Shown piece by piece: positions 50,996-59,873 of a stretch of 64,000 nt of DNA. The notes beneath the pieces are model-generated. The model saw only the letters and a list, made by a program, of their open reading frames with translations, had not been told where the DNA came from and made no database searches. A program made the position numbers and the translations under genes. The first letter of the stretch is position 1. Each line of letters starts with the position of its first letter. The DNA comes from Bifidobacteriaceae bacterium (GTDB lineage: Bacteria; Actinomycetota; Actinomycetes; Actinomycetales; WQXJ01): positions 28,430 through 92,429 of the forward strand of contig JAIRXP010000004.1 of NCBI GenBank assembly GCA_031268215.1, read 5' to 3'.

Positions 50996-52023
50996 CTTTG
51001 ACCTGCGAGATTTGTGGCCAGGAGGTGCCGCCCGGCGCCATCATGTGCCCGCATTGTGGTAGCCCAATCACCAAATCTGCCACCGTTTCAGCGCTGACCC
51101 CGGGGACGGCACAGCCGTGGATGGCGCCCCGTGCGGCGCCTTGGGCTCCCCCGGCCGGAGCATCGGCGCCGCCCGCCAGTGCATGGGAGTCGCCGGCGGC
51201 CGAAGCATGGTCACCCCCGGCGGCTGGCGCCTGGGAGGCGCCGGCGGCAGCGCGATGGCCAGCGCCAACGGCCCCGTCAGCGGCTCCGCCGAGTCTTCCG
51301 CCGGTTCCGGGTCCAGGTCCGGTGGCTCCGGTGGCTGGGGGACCCGGCCAAGCCGGCAGCCCATTCCCGGCCTCCGGCGGGGTCCAGGTGCCGTTTATAA
51401 CTGACCCCGACCGCTCCCGCGGTTCGGCTTGGCCACCAGCCAGTGCCGGACCCCCGGCCAATGCCAGTCCGCCCGCCGCCCCGGCGCCGCCAACGGCTCC
51501 GGCTGGCCCGGCGCCAGCGCCGGCCTGGCCACCGTGGGTAGGCACCCAGTCAATACCGGTCCTGCGCGACTCCCCCGCGGCATCGTGCCCCCAATGCGGC
51601 CTGGAGGCACTGCCGGACGGCGCCGCTGACTGCCCCGCCTGCGGCTTCGCTTTGGCGCCCGGAACAGGGCAAACGGGCCTTGTCTATGTACTGTCAGTGG
51701 CCGGCCAAAGCCTCGAGGTTACCGGCGGCGAGCCCATTGTGTTGGGACGCGACCCGTCCGAATCACCCTTGGCCACGCTGCTCACCGCCATGTACGGAGT
51801 TTCTCGCCGCCACGCGACCATCACGCTCCAGGGCTCAGAGGTGATGATCCAGGATCTCGGATCGACCAACGGGACTTGGCTTGACGGGGCGCGGCTGGGC
51901 CCTGAGCCGGTGGTGCGCCCCTTGCCAATAGTCTTCCGGCTGGGCCAAACGGTCAGTGTTGAGGTCCGTGCCCCAGGCGCGGCGGGTAACGGCCCGGGAG
52001 GCAGTGGAGCGGCCAGGCGATGA
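50983..52023 (+). CDS. Double zinc-ribbon + Pro/Ala-rich linker + FHA domain protein
   Basis: CEICGQEVPPGAIMCPHCG, CPQCGLEALPDGAADCPACG; FHA: IVLGRDPSES...YGVSRRHATITLQGSEVMIQDLGSTNGTWLDGARL. Confidence 0.87.
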   Translation: MAELALTCEICGQEVPPGAIMCPHCGSPITKSATVSALTPGTAQPWMAPRAAPWAPPAGASAPPASAWESPAAEAWSPPAAGAWEAPAAARWPAPTAPSAAPPSLPPVPGPGPVAPVAGGPGQAGSPFPASGGVQVPFITDPDRSRGSAWPPASAGPPANASPPAAPAPPTAPAGPAPAPAWPPWVGTQSIPVLRDSPAASCPQCGLEALPDGAADCPACGFALAPGTGQTGLVYVLSVAGQSLEVTGGEPIVLGRDPSESPLATLLTAMYGVSRRHATITLQGSEVMIQDLGSTNGTWLDGARLGPEPVVRPLPIVFRLGQTVSVEVRAPGAAGNGPGGSGAARR

Positions 52024-54971
52024 CCGCCGCGCCGCCTCCGGCTGACCGCGACCGCCCAACGCCAACCATCTTCGAAGCATTGGCTGCGGCCCAGCAAGCG
52101 GCGGCCCCCGCGACCTCGTTCGAACCGCCCGGACCGTCCGCCACGGTCTTTGAAGCGGCCGGATCACCGCCTTCCGGCACGGTCTTTGAGACGGCGCCGC
52201 CAGCCGCGGCCGGTGGCGCCTCGACTTGGATGCGCATCAACCTGCCACCGGAGTTGGCGACGCACTACGTGCCGCTGCGGGCACTCAACGTCTCCGCCGG
52301 CCAGGCCGATTTGATCGTCTGCCAGGACCGTGCCTCCGGCGCCGAAATCGTGGTCAAGCTGTACCGCTATTCTGATCAGCTTGACCGCGAAGTGCTGGCC
52401 CGCCTCTATCAGGCGGATCCGGCCCATGTGGTCCGGCTGATTGATCACGGCGAAACTCACGGTGTCCCCTGGGAGGTCCAGGAATACTGCCCCTACGGCA
52501 CCCTGGCAGATCTGTGCCATCAGCTAGGCGGGCGGATTCCGCTGGATCAGATGCCCCATATTGTGCGCGAATTGGCCCAGGCGCTGCACCACATCCACAC
52601 ATTGGGCATAACCCACCGCGACTTCAAACCCCAGAATGTACTGGTCCGGACGCTGCAACCAGAGCTGGACCTAGTGCTGACCGATTTCGGTGTGGCTCGT
52701 ACCCAGTTTGGGCTGACCCAATTCACCGCTATCAAAGCGACCTTCGCCTGGGCGGCGCCAGAAGTACATGAAGGGGTCCAGAAAGCACCGGTTGACTGGT
52801 GGGCGCTCGGCGCGGTCATTTTTGAATTGCTGACCGGACGCCATCTGCTGGCCGGCCCGGATGGGCAGCTACTCCCAGACGTGCGATTGCGGCCAATCGT
52901 GATGCGTGGCCTTTACACCACCACCGACCTCGAACCTGGACGTTGGCGCGACTTAGTTGACGGCCTGCTGTCCCATAATCCAAGTCAGCGGTGGAACTAT
53001 GAACAAGTCGCCGCCTGGTTGGACGGCGCCAATCCGGAAGTCCACCGGACAGTCCCCGCCAGCGGGCTGGCCGGAGCGGGCACCGCCGCAGGCACCGTGG
53101 CTGGCGCCCCGGGAACGGCCCCAATTGACGGCGGCGGCATAAAATTCGTCTTCAACGGACATCCGGTGGCGACTGGACCAGAGCTGGCCGCCGCCATGCG
53201 CCGGGACTGGCCGGTGGCAGAGGAACTGTTGGACGGCCCGCCGGATCCATCGCTGGAACAGTGGCTCAGCGCCACCCCGGCGGGGTCCCGCGCGCTGGAA
53301 GAACTCCACCTTGAAACCACCCCGGGGGCACGCCTGGTCCGTCTCCAAGGGGCCCTGGACCCGGACGGCACAACCGAATTCCGGGGGCACCGCCTGGATG
53401 ACGCCACCTTGAGCGACGCGATCACCGTCGCCTCAGATTGGCGGCCGGATGGGCCGCCCGGCGCCGAACAGGCCGCCAACTGGCTGATGGCGGTCCGCGA
53501 CCAAAGGATCATGCGGGCCCTCGCCGGTATGCGGACCACCAGCCAAGACTTGGGTGAACGGCTTGGCCTAGCTGATCTGAGGCTGGACGAATGGCACCAG
53601 CAGACGCTCCACGTGTTGCGGACCGTCCCAGATGCGAAGCTCGCCTCGCTCGCCGAGACGCGCGAACGGGCGTTGATGGCGCAATTCTTCGCTATCGCGC
53701 TGGGCGCACAGCCGGCCGAGTCCTTGATCAGCGACTTGCGTCGGTCCATTGAACGGCGCAATGTGACGGGCGCGTTCTGGCTGGAGGGATTGGCCCTGAC
53801 GGCTCTGCGGGTAAGCGAAGACCCGCCCGCCTCCGCCACGCTTGGAGTGTCCGATGCCGCCCGGAAAGCTGGCTTTGGTGGGCCCGGTTCGCTTGGTGGC
53901 CGCGGTGGTGTGGCGGCTGGAACTCGGTTGGGCGCTGGAGGTGGAGTTGGCGGCATCGGCGCGCTGGGACTCTTGGCGGCCACGGCGGTCCTGACCGAGG
54001 CTGTCAGCGCTGACAACGCCGCGCGTGAGCTAGCGGAGGCCTCCCGCCGCCGGGCCGAGGAGGAGACCACGCGAACGGAGATAGCCCAAACGCAGGCAGA
54101 GATGCAGCAGGCCCGGAGGAACTATTTCGCTAAGCGCCTGCGGTCGCGCTTGCCCTGGCGGATTGGGGTGGGGGTTGTCTACGCGGTGGTGGGCGGTTGG
54201 GTGGTGGCGACCGGCGGCCGCGACGGAGGCACGCTGATCACTCAAGGGTCGCCACTGCTGGCCATCTGCCTGCTGGGAGTGGGCCTCATCACGCTGGTTG
54301 ACTGGCTGCTGGAATCGCCGTCCGGCCCAGCCCGGCGGGCGCTGATTGCCGCCGGAACGCTGGCGGCCGCCGCGGGCTGGGTGGCCGGAGCCAACAACGC
54401 CTTCGTTGAAAGGGCGGATATCTGGCCTGGCCCCCTGCTGCTGGCGACAGGTTGGATCCTGGGGGACACCGTGGCATTCGCCTTGCGGCGCCTGACAGTT
54501 GGGCGGCCAACCATCGATCTCAGCCGCTGGGCCAAACCGGGCGAACGGCCGCTCGAAACCTCCCGCCGGGCCCAAGAAGCGCTGCGGCACGCCGCTACCG
54601 CTCGGGCCTGGTCTTGGATCTTGGTTGGGGCGGCGCTGTTCACCGCCGCCTCTGGGCTCTTCTCTGACGCCTGCGGCATGGCTTGCTCCGCCAGCCATGA
54701 CTGGGCTCTTGGGCTGGCGGCCCAGCAATCCACTCTGCCATTGGACTTCTTGGGGCTCAGCGCACAGCCCTGGGCTCTGGCGGGGGCGGCCGCGGCAGCC
54801 TGGGTGGCCCAGTTGGCTTCCCCGCAGTTGCTTCAGGTCCGCTGGTGGGCGGGCTGGCTAGCCTTCTGGTGCGCCCTGGCGCTGGCTGTATTGGTGCTGG
54901 TCACGGGCCCGGATTCGCCGGTGAATCCAGCCATTGGCGGCCTGGTTGGACTGTGGGCGTCCTCGGGATGA
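52020..54971 (+). CDS. Membrane-associated Ser/Thr protein kinase domain protein, 983 aa
   Basis: EIVVKLY, ITHRDFKPQNVLV, LTDFGVAR, WAAPEVHEG, DWWALGAVIFELLTG; several C-terminal TM segments. Confidence 0.88.
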   Translation: MTAAPPPADRDRPTPTIFEALAAAQQAAAPATSFEPPGPSATVFEAAGSPPSGTVFETAPPAAAGGASTWMRINLPPELATHYVPLRALNVSAGQADLIVCQDRASGAEIVVKLYRYSDQLDREVLARLYQADPAHVVRLIDHGETHGVPWEVQEYCPYGTLADLCHQLGGRIPLDQMPHIVRELAQALHHIHTLGITHRDFKPQNVLVRTLQPELDLVLTDFGVARTQFGLTQFTAIKATFAWAAPEVHEGVQKAPVDWWALGAVIFELLTGRHLLAGPDGQLLPDVRLRPIVMRGLYTTTDLEPGRWRDLVDGLLSHNPSQRWNYEQVAAWLDGANPEVHRTVPASGLAGAGTAAGTVAGAPGTAPIDGGGIKFVFNGHPVATGPELAAAMRRDWPVAEELLDGPPDPSLEQWLSATPAGSRALEELHLETTPGARLVRLQGALDPDGTTEFRGHRLDDATLSDAITVASDWRPDGPPGAEQAANWLMAVRDQRIMRALAGMRTTSQDLGERLGLADLRLDEWHQQTLHVLRTVPDAKLASLAETRERALMAQFFAIALGAQPAESLISDLRRSIERRNVTGAFWLEGLALTALRVSEDPPASATLGVSDAARKAGFGGPGSLGGRGGVAAGTRLGAGGGVGGIGALGLLAATAVLTEAVSADNAARELAEASRRRAEEETTRTEIAQTQAEMQQARRNYFAKRLRSRLPWRIGVGVVYAVVGGWVVATGGRDGGTLITQGSPLLAICLLGVGLITLVDWLLESPSGPARRALIAAGTLAAAAGWVAGANNAFVERADIWPGPLLLATGWILGDTVAFALRRLTVGRPTIDLSRWAKPGERPLETSRRAQEALRHAATARAWSWILVGAALFTAASGLFSDACGMACSASHDWALGLAAQQSTLPLDFLGLSAQPWALAGAAAAAWVAQLASPQLLQVRWWAGWLAFWCALALAVLVLVTGPDSPVNPAIGGLVGLWASSG

Positions 54972-54974
54972 CCA

Positions 54975-55217
54975 ATGTTTCGGAAGAAAGCTGGCGGTCT
55001 TGGCTTGCGTTCAAGGTGGTTCTTCGGTAGCTTAATCTGTGTTGTTCTGGTCTTGACGGTTGGGCGACCCGACAGGTTGGGGCAGCGTTCCGGGAGTTCG
55101 CTAAGCGACCGGAAACCTGTAGTACAAAGCCAATGCCAAGGGTTGTGGTGTCCTAACGATGATGTTTGGTCCCAACCCGTTGGTATTGGTGGGTTATCCC
55201 CGGTGCTGAGCGGTTGA
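54975..55217 (+). CDS. Possible small signal-anchor protein immediately 3' of the kinase gene (may be degraded)
   Basis: MFRKKAGGLGLRSRWFFGSLICVVLVLTVG hydrophobic N-term; 3 nt after the kinase stop codon. Confidence 0.3.
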   Translation: MFRKKAGGLGLRSRWFFGSLICVVLVLTVGRPDRLGQRSGSSLSDRKPVVQSQCQGLWCPNDDVWSQPVGIGGLSPVLSG

Positions 55218-55253
55218 CGGCATCGTTCAGATCACTCAACGGAGGGTTGACTA

Positions 55254-55440
55254 GTGACGTGGCTGACGGGTACGCCCAAATGGATGCCCGCGCCGCCGTA
55301 GGCTGCGGCGGCTCGCTGTGGCGTTGGCCAGCGCAGTGGTGTTCGGGTGGGCGTCGGGAGAGCCGGCGGCGCATGCGGATGGGGGTTTGAACTGGTATTA
55401 CGAGGACACTGGTATGCCGGTTATGGGATCCGCCCCATAA
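55254..55440 (+). pseudogene. Frameshifted and truncated secreted-protein 5' end (possibly S8/mycosin-like)
   Basis: RBS GGAGGG then GTG: VTWLTGTPKWMPAPP*; +1 frame RLRRLAVALASAVVFGWASGEPAAHADGGLNWYYEDTGMPVMGSAP*. Confidence 0.4.
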
Positions 55441-55499
55441 TCGCCACGCTGGGGCAGATACTCACGTGGTTGACCCAACTGAGCGGCATCGTCCGTGTT

Positions 55500-55952
55500 C
55501 TAAGCCGGTCCCGGACCAGGCGGGCCGTCACAAAACAAAGGCAGAAGACCCGAAAGATCCGTCCGGCGGCCGGACGCTAGCACAGAGCCGGAGGTGATGG
55601 CCTTGTCCCACTTAGAGCGGCCCACCGCTAAGGCCAGCCAAACCTCAGGTGCCATCTCCACCACGTTTGGTGGCGTGCCCCGGGTGTGGCGCGGGCCAGC
55701 CACACATTGGACGGCCGCGAACGGCGGGACTCGAACCTCCACCGAGTTGCCGGGCGCCCGCGCCGCCAGCTCTTCCAGGGTGAAACGCACGGCGGTGGCC
55801 ATAGTGGCACGGTCCACCGGGTCGCTAGGCGGGTGCGCTGACCACGCCGCCAGGGCGGCCCGGCCGGCGGTGGTATCAATGCGGCGGCGGGCAGGCATGG
55901 CAACCAACTTACCCGCCTCAGGCCGCCGCGAACCCCGATGCTTGGCGGCCAC
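55500..55952 (-). CDS. Sterol carrier family protein (actinobacterial)
   Basis: RRRIDTTAGRAALAAW, AVRFTLEELAARAPGNSVEVRVPPFAAVQCVAGPRHTRGTPPNVVE, SGRRTDLSGLLPL. Confidence 0.8.
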   Translation of the reverse strand: MAAKHRGSRRPEAGKLVAMPARRRIDTTAGRAALAAWSAHPPSDPVDRATMATAVRFTLEELAARAPGNSVEVRVPPFAAVQCVAGPRHTRGTPPNVVEMAPEVWLALAVGRSKWDKAITSGSVLASGRRTDLSGLLPLFCDGPPGPGPA

Positions 55953-56064
55953 GAACTGGAGGGCACCTCGGCCAGACTCGCGGCTAGCCCATCCGGTCGC
56001 TGGCCACCTTGACCACGATTATTATCTACACCAGAAGAAGACGAAACTGAAAGCAGGTCCAGCG

Positions 56065-56601
56065 ATGAGTGAATTGGAAGGTCTAAGGGCTACCGTCAAC
56101 GCGCTCCAACACTTGCAGCGTTATATTGAGGCGATGAGCCCGGCAGCGGCCAAGATGCGGGACGCCGTGGTCGAAACCTACCCAGACGCCGAGCGGCTTG
56201 AAAAACACTGGCTGGAGCATGCCTCGGAAGAGGAAAAGGCTTCGACTGTGCCGCCTACCGTCCAAGCGGTCCGCGTCACGCAGGGGCTTGAGGCAGCGCT
56301 CGAGGCGTTCACGGTGATGCAAGAGACCGCGCAACGCGCCCAGGAACGGCAGGCTGAGATTGAGCGCCGAGAACTCTGGATGGTGGTCCGCGACGGCGAG
56401 GCCGTCGCAGATGATACCTACGACGGCATCTACTGGATGACGGACGGAGAAGAGCGGAAGGCCGTATCTGAGGAAGGTGCGGTGAACCGGATCCGCGAAC
56501 GGATGGCCGCCAAGGAACTCGAGGCGATCAAGGAAGGCTTCGAAGAAGCAGTGCGGATAATGGAAGCTGCCAGCAGCGAAGAGCCCAAGTTGGACCGATA
56601 G
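56065..56601 (+). CDS. Hypothetical helical protein
   Basis: MSELEGLRATVNALQHLQRYIEAMSPAAAKMRDAVVETYPDAERLEKHWLEHASEEEK; internal start of a longer ORF. Confidence 0.6.
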   Translation: MSELEGLRATVNALQHLQRYIEAMSPAAAKMRDAVVETYPDAERLEKHWLEHASEEEKASTVPPTVQAVRVTQGLEAALEAFTVMQETAQRAQERQAEIERRELWMVVRDGEAVADDTYDGIYWMTDGEERKAVSEEGAVNRIRERMAAKELEAIKEGFEEAVRIMEAASSEEPKLDR

Positions 56602-57088
56602 ACCAGTATTCGGAGGGCCGTACTAACCCAAACTGCTTGACGGCTTGAACCTGACGTTAGTTTGGCACCCCGTCCAAGACGGCTCCTAACCGGGCCAAGC
56701 CCCTGACCTGCGATGACGCTCATGACCTCGTGGACGGCATCGGCCACACGGGAGTCAGATTGACCCAAACGTGACACGGCGCGAACTTGGCTGCGGTTCG
56801 GCACCCCCGCCGGATTAGGGGCACGATGACGATCCGTCCCGTTGAGCGGCCGCCGCACTTTGGCCTCAGAACCGGGGAGTTCCCGATCCGAGTCTGAACG
56901 CGATTAGACTGGAAGGTGACACCGCACGGGCAGGGACGCGGGCCTAGGAGCGTGTTGACAGCGGTTGGCGCGAAGCGACGACTAGCAGAGACACGGAAGG
57001 CACGCGGAGTCTCACGACCAGGCAGGCGTTCTCATCACCGCCGGCCGGGAGCCCATGACGCGTTTCCTTAGGGGGGAGGAAGCCAGCC

Positions 57089-58267
57089 ATGCCAGATGTC
57101 TCGCCGGCTCGTTGGACGGCACGGTCAGGTATTGGCGCGTCCCGGGGCCCAGGGCTTGAGGCCGCATTGGCAAAGTTGCTGACCGACCGGCGAATCGGCC
57201 AGACCGTTCAGACCGATGTCGGGCCTGGGACGGTTTGGTTCACGCCGTCGCACGCGGCCTTCCTACGGCAGGCCGCTGCCCATGGGCACCGCCCCGTGAT
57301 CGTGTCCGGGGAATTCACTGAACTGTCAGAGCCCATGCGTCAGGCCCTGCGTTACCACCGAGGAGGTTGGGCGGTCGAAGACCGCTGGGGCGAATGGCGC
57401 AACGGACTGACGGGACGGCGTTTGGCCCGCCCGGACCAATCAGTTGACCTGGCTCGCGCCGCGACGTTGGATGACTTGGCCTCCGCCCACATCCGGCCGG
57501 ACCGGTCAGACTGTGCGCATTTGATGGTTAGCGCGACGGCCCGCCACCGGCCGGGGGCGGCACCGCTGCCAGGGGAGATGGTCGAATTGCTGATGACTGC
57601 ATGGGACACTGCCACTGGTCGGGATGACTTGGCCAACTGGACCTTTGGCCAGACCGAACCTGCCCGCCGCGCCTGGGACGCGGCGGAATTGGACCGGCTG
57701 GCGGCCCGCGACTTCAACGCCGGGAAACGGCATTCGGCTTTTATGATTGCCGGATCGCCGGTCGCGCCGGCCTCCATGACCCTGGTGGTACAGCGGTACG
57801 CCGGATTCATCTTCGAGCATGTCACGGGCCTGATTAGCCTAGGCCTGATGGGCGAACCATCCTTGCGAGGCCGGCTAGCCACGCTGGATCAGGTGATGCG
57901 GTCGCTCACAGCCGCTGCGGGAATCACCTTCGCGCTGATGATGGTCCGGGCCGGCAACCGGGCTCTGACTCAACCGCCGGTGCTGCCCGGCGCGCCAATC
58001 CCCTTATCCATTCTGCTGGGTAGCTCGCTGGTCGAGGGGCTAGAGATTGACCCACGCCAGGCCTACGATCAGTTCCAAGCCTCACCGGTCCTGGACGGGC
58101 GCGGGCTGATGGTGCTTCTGGACGCTGCCTCCGGCGCCCGGCCGCAGCTTTCTGACCTGTTTGACTCGCTCGACTTCTACCGTGCCAGCCCCCGGATGGG
58201 CATCTCACCGCAACAGCTACAGACCTTGCATTACGTCGCCGCCGCCGGCGAGCGCGGGCGCGACTAA
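57089..58267 (+). CDS. Hypothetical protein, 392 aa (possibly DUF6177-like)
   Basis: Strong RBS GGGGGGAGGA upstream of ATG; no confident family by eye. Confidence 0.55.
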   Translation: MPDVSPARWTARSGIGASRGPGLEAALAKLLTDRRIGQTVQTDVGPGTVWFTPSHAAFLRQAAAHGHRPVIVSGEFTELSEPMRQALRYHRGGWAVEDRWGEWRNGLTGRRLARPDQSVDLARAATLDDLASAHIRPDRSDCAHLMVSATARHRPGAAPLPGEMVELLMTAWDTATGRDDLANWTFGQTEPARRAWDAAELDRLAARDFNAGKRHSAFMIAGSPVAPASMTLVVQRYAGFIFEHVTGLISLGLMGEPSLRGRLATLDQVMRSLTAAAGITFALMMVRAGNRALTQPPVLPGAPIPLSILLGSSLVEGLEIDPRQAYDQFQASPVLDGRGLMVLLDAASGARPQLSDLFDSLDFYRASPRMGISPQQLQTLHYVAAAGERGRD

Positions 58268-58329
58268 GGCACAGTCGCCGCCTGGTCAAGGACGTCTTAG
58301 ATCACCTGGGAACGAGTCTTACCCTCGGC

Positions 58330-58791
58330 TTGCGCCCGCGCATCGAGACGATGCCAAGCGGGCGGAGTCGAGGCGCGCAAGGACAGCTCGTCCGGCCGTG
58401 GGCCCAATCGACCGTGGCCGCCAAGACGCCTGCGCATACGCATCACTTTCCCGCCATCACTTGGCGCAGCAGATTGGAACAGCCCTACGCCACCTGTCCC
58501 ATCACCGAAGGAGCCCTATTCCGCTTCGCCATCCGCGAGGGCGCGACAGCGGCCGAGGCGATACAACTCTTGGAGGATCTGGATGAGGACCCGCACCACG
58601 AATTCTGGGCGGACGACCTGCCCTACCGTGCGGTGTGGGTGGCCGGAGTGGTTGGCCATCGGCAAGCGACTGACGCATACCTGGCCCAGCTTGCGCGGAT
58701 GCGCAGCGCCCAGCCAGCAACCTTCGACCAAGGGCTCGCCGCGCTGCACGCCGATGTCGCCTGGCTGATCGAAAGGCTGCCGGGCGGCTGA
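58330..58791 (+). pseudogene. VapC-type PIN ribonuclease toxin, probably N-terminally truncated
   Basis: YATCPITEGALFRFAI...FWADDLPYRAVWVAGVVGHRQATDAYLAQLARMRSAQPATFDQGLAALHADVAWLIERL; N-terminal LDxNVLVAL motif missing. Confidence 0.65.
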
Positions 58792-58805
58792 TCCCATACC
58801 CCGCA

Positions 58806-58886
58806 GCCGTGGTCACATACGACACACGCATTGCCGATGCCGCCCACCTGGCCGCGCCGCAAGTCCTCGCTCCGGGCGCAACCTGA
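58806..58886 (+). pseudogene. C-terminal fragment of PIN/VapC toxin
   Basis: AVVTYDTRIADAAHLAAPQVLAPGAT*, near-identical to the C-term of the 62949-63347 toxin. Confidence 0.75.
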
Positions 58887-58927
58887 GGAGAGCATCGCGC
58901 AGGGCCCCGTGGCCAAATGGGGCCAAA

Positions 58928-59230
58928 TCACCGCCCGCTCACCGCTTTCAAGTAGTCACGGGCCTGATGCAGCACCCGCAACACGTCCACCGCATTTCCA
59001 TCGGCACGGTAGTAGATCTGGTAGCGGCCATGCGTGTAGCGGCGGACACCCTCTCCCGCCAAGCCGTCCGCGAAGCGGTGCGCCTCGGAGAATTGGTCGA
59101 GTTCCGCGCATGCTGTCCGCAGTTCGGCGACGAATGACAGGGCTCGAACCGAGTTGTCTTGGGCGATGAAGTCGCCGATCTCCTCCAGGTCCGCCTCGGC
59201 GGCGTGGGTGATCCGGACAGTCGCCTCTGT
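58928..59230 (-). pseudogene. RelE/ParE-family toxin ORF without a canonical start codon
   Basis: In-frame directly after the antitoxin TGA: TEATVRITHAAEADLEEIGDFIAQDNSVRALSFVAELRTACAELDQFSEAHRFADGLAGEGVRRYTHGRYQIYYRADGNAVDVLRVLHQARDYLKAVSGR*. Confidence 0.7.
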
Positions 59231-59479
59231 TCAGACCGCCATCTGGCGGTATTTCGCCTCAAGGCGGTCGAAGACCTCATCCGCGTCCTTAGTCAGACCG
59301 GCATCCGCCTCGACCACGGCCGGTTGCACCAGCGCGCGGAGCGCGTCTAAGCGCGCTTCGCGGTCTTGCACCAAGCGCACGCCTTCGCGCAGCACCTCGC
59401 TCTTGGAGTGATAGCGGCCAGTCTTGACGAGCGTCTCGACGAACGCCTCAAGCGGAGAACCGAGTTCTGCTGAGATCAT
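59231..59479 (-). CDS. ParD/CopG-like type II antitoxin
   Basis: MISAELGSPLEAFVETLVKTGRYHSKSEVLREGVRLVQDREARLDALRALV. Confidence 0.85.
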   Translation of the reverse strand: MISAELGSPLEAFVETLVKTGRYHSKSEVLREGVRLVQDREARLDALRALVQPAVVEADAGLTKDADEVFDRLEAKYRQMAV

Positions 59480-59543
59480 TTGCCCACGCTATCAGTCTTA
59501 TCAACTGTTATCAATCGCACCCATCGCGCCAAGGACCTCGACC

Positions 59544-59735
59544 GACCGCGGGACCAGAGTGGCCCAAGTCACTCCGCTGCCAGGAGCCTGGCGCGACAGG
59601 ATGGTGGCCGCGGGGCGGCTTTCCAGGGCCTGTGGACTAGTGGCGCCGATTTCGCCAGCAGCATCCTGACAAAGACCGAGCTTCCCCGGGCGCAACCTGA
59701 GACGCACATCGCGCCGGTGTTCCCCGTGGCCGTTC
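59544..59735 (+). pseudogene. Mosaic remnant of a Phd-VapC module
   Basis: DRGTRVAQVTPLPGAWRDRMVAAGRL then FQGLWTSGADFASSILTKTELPR then the toxin 3' end GGGCGCAACCTGAGACGCACATCGC; each piece matches 62671-63370. Confidence 0.8.
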
Positions 59736-59873
59736 GTCGTCGCTCAAGAAGTAGGGCGTGCGAAGCATCTCTGCAGAAGATCCGAGAGGTAACGCCTCTA
59801 CCCGGTCAGGCCGATTCGACGCGCTTCACGATGACGGTGCCGCAACGTCGACCTCAACGGGTCTGCCGATCAG

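Noticed and set aside
51110-51400. Low-complexity GC-rich stretch as a repeat element
   Set aside because: In-frame Pro/Ala-rich linker of the FHA protein.
56640-56830. Possible direct repeat (GAACCTGACGTTAGTTTGGCACCCC vs GAACTTGGCTGCGGTTCGGCACCCC)
   Set aside because: Similarity too weak by eye to support without an alignment score.
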